Shown: positions 40,903 through 41,146 of the stretch, one piece after another
How positions within the stretch are numbered: the first letter of the stretch is position 1
Layout: the number at the start of each line of letters is the position of its first letter
IMG/VR virus record: IMGVR_UViG_3300008266_000264
Span: 1 to 41,146 of that record
DNA from: a virus
Reading direction: 5' to 3' (one strand)
DNA: 41,146 nucleotides
Program-made: the position numbers and the translations under genes
The notes under the pieces: model-generated
Database searches by the model: none
Told to the model about the DNA's origin: nothing
The model's input: only the letters and a program-made list of their open reading frames with translations

Positions 40903-41146
40903 TTTCAGCCTTAACTTTTCAAAAAGAAAACGATTTGGTTTTTGACCCCCCGGGTACCAGATTTAGGATTTGTTTAAAAAGTTTTGCCTTTTCGGTTTAT
41001 GGATTGAATGTGTACAGGTATTAGCCGCAGTGCTGCTAGCTGTGTACATAATACAGTGTCTGCGTTGTACATTACCTAGATGGTAACACATAGCCTGACC
41101 GCAAGCGATCAAGACTATAACATAAGCGGAGCGAAGCGAAGCGTAT

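Larger units (their letters stand above)
40663..41146. promoter_or_regulatory. Non-coding leader region, likely late promoter and possible origin
   Basis: 484 bases without a convincing gene on either strand. The first 240 bases are very A/T-rich with palindromes (ATAGTATATACTAT at 40676-40689), and the last ~150 bases are clearly richer in G+C than the rest of the window, with the word GTGTACA seen twice (near 41010 and 41042) and GTTGTACA once. It precedes all minus-strand genes, so it must hold or lead from their promoter, but I see no clean Bacteroidota TTG/TAnnTTTG pair. Minus-strand TATAAT (within GGGTATAATATT, near 40840) is a weak -10 candidate. Origin or packaging-site functions are possible. 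Confidence 0.4.

Noticed and set aside
40878-41024. Plus-strand 48-codon open frame starting MELRGYILF in the right-end non-coding region
   Set aside because: No family resemblance, no leader like the other genes, opposite strand to everything else, and such a length is not unusual by chance; kept only as a remote possibility.
1-41146. CRISPR array, insertion sequence, diversity-generating retroelement or integrase
   Set aside because: I saw no regularly spaced repeats, transposase, reverse transcriptase or recombinase motifs on either strand.
1-41146. Direct terminal repeat joining the two ends of the window
   Set aside because: The first and last bases (ATGCTCCAAG... and ...GAAGCGTAT) show no shared stretch that I can see.

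Overview
This window is the late (packaging, virion, lysis) half of a tailed phage, and all 45 protein genes I call lie on the minus strand, so they read from the right end to the left. The DNA is AT-rich. Start codons are preceded by A/T-rich leaders with no Shine-Dalgarno sequence, and one exported protein has a signal peptide ending in A|Q. Both are habits of Bacteroidota, so a marine or freshwater flavobacterium-like host is the best guess (inference). I see no tape measure, sheath or tail-tube gene, but there are ring/connector-like proteins, a P22 gp10-like stabilisation protein and giant internal proteins, so a short-tailed (podovirus-type) particle is most likely. The portal, terminase and capsid set recalls crAss-like and Cellulophaga podophages, but I cannot place it firmly.

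Layout in the direction of transcription. 41146-40663 is a non-coding leader with palindromes and a repeated ATATACTAT motif. 40662-38699 holds small, very basic proteins of the kind found in many marine phages, and among and after them (39645-34013) come adhesin and tail-fibre-like proteins, one with a discoidin-like (F5/8 C) domain. 34013-32765 is a lysis cassette: holin-like protein, envelope-spanning spanin-like protein, and M15 peptidase endolysin. 32707-30901 encodes GroEL followed by a GroES. 30904-27653 is a string of short coupled genes: a winged-helix-like protein, a 55-residue two-TM protein, an HExxH metalloprotease-like protein, an exported protein, a tRNA-Met-like gene and a coiled-coil protein. 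27653-24053 has endonuclease VII, a second co-chaperonin with two GroES folds, a candidate small terminase and TerL. 24049-18940 has portal, scaffold-like protein and major capsid protein, followed by a terminator. 18848-124 has an unknown protein, connector proteins, stabilisation/tail proteins, a cupin, an S74-domain internal protein, a coiled-coil protein and two giant polyvalent proteins, ending in a bidirectional terminator at 41-77.

How they work together: GroEL with two kinds of co-chaperonin probably folds capsid or other late proteins. TerL, the candidate small subunit and endonuclease VII process and package DNA into a portal-scaffold-MCP prohead. The ring and stabilisation proteins close it, and the large internal proteins are probably ejected with the DNA. 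Lysis uses holin, endolysin and an envelope-disrupting protein. There is no polymerase, primase, helicase, ligase, integrase or RNA polymerase, so the early region must lie outside this window or the phage depends heavily on its host.

Most notable points: (1) the two giant proteins look like one roughly 2,677-residue protein split by a -1 frame change at an AAAA run (4416-4419); (2) GroEL is accompanied by both a single-domain and a tandem-domain GroES; (3) a holin-like 55-residue gene (29774-29941) and a tRNA-Met-like gene overlapping a stop codon are easily missed; (4) candidate proteases (HEFLH in the giant protein, HEMVH in a 104-residue protein) sit in a phage with no recognisable prohead protease. 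Family names come from memory of sequence patterns, not from searches.
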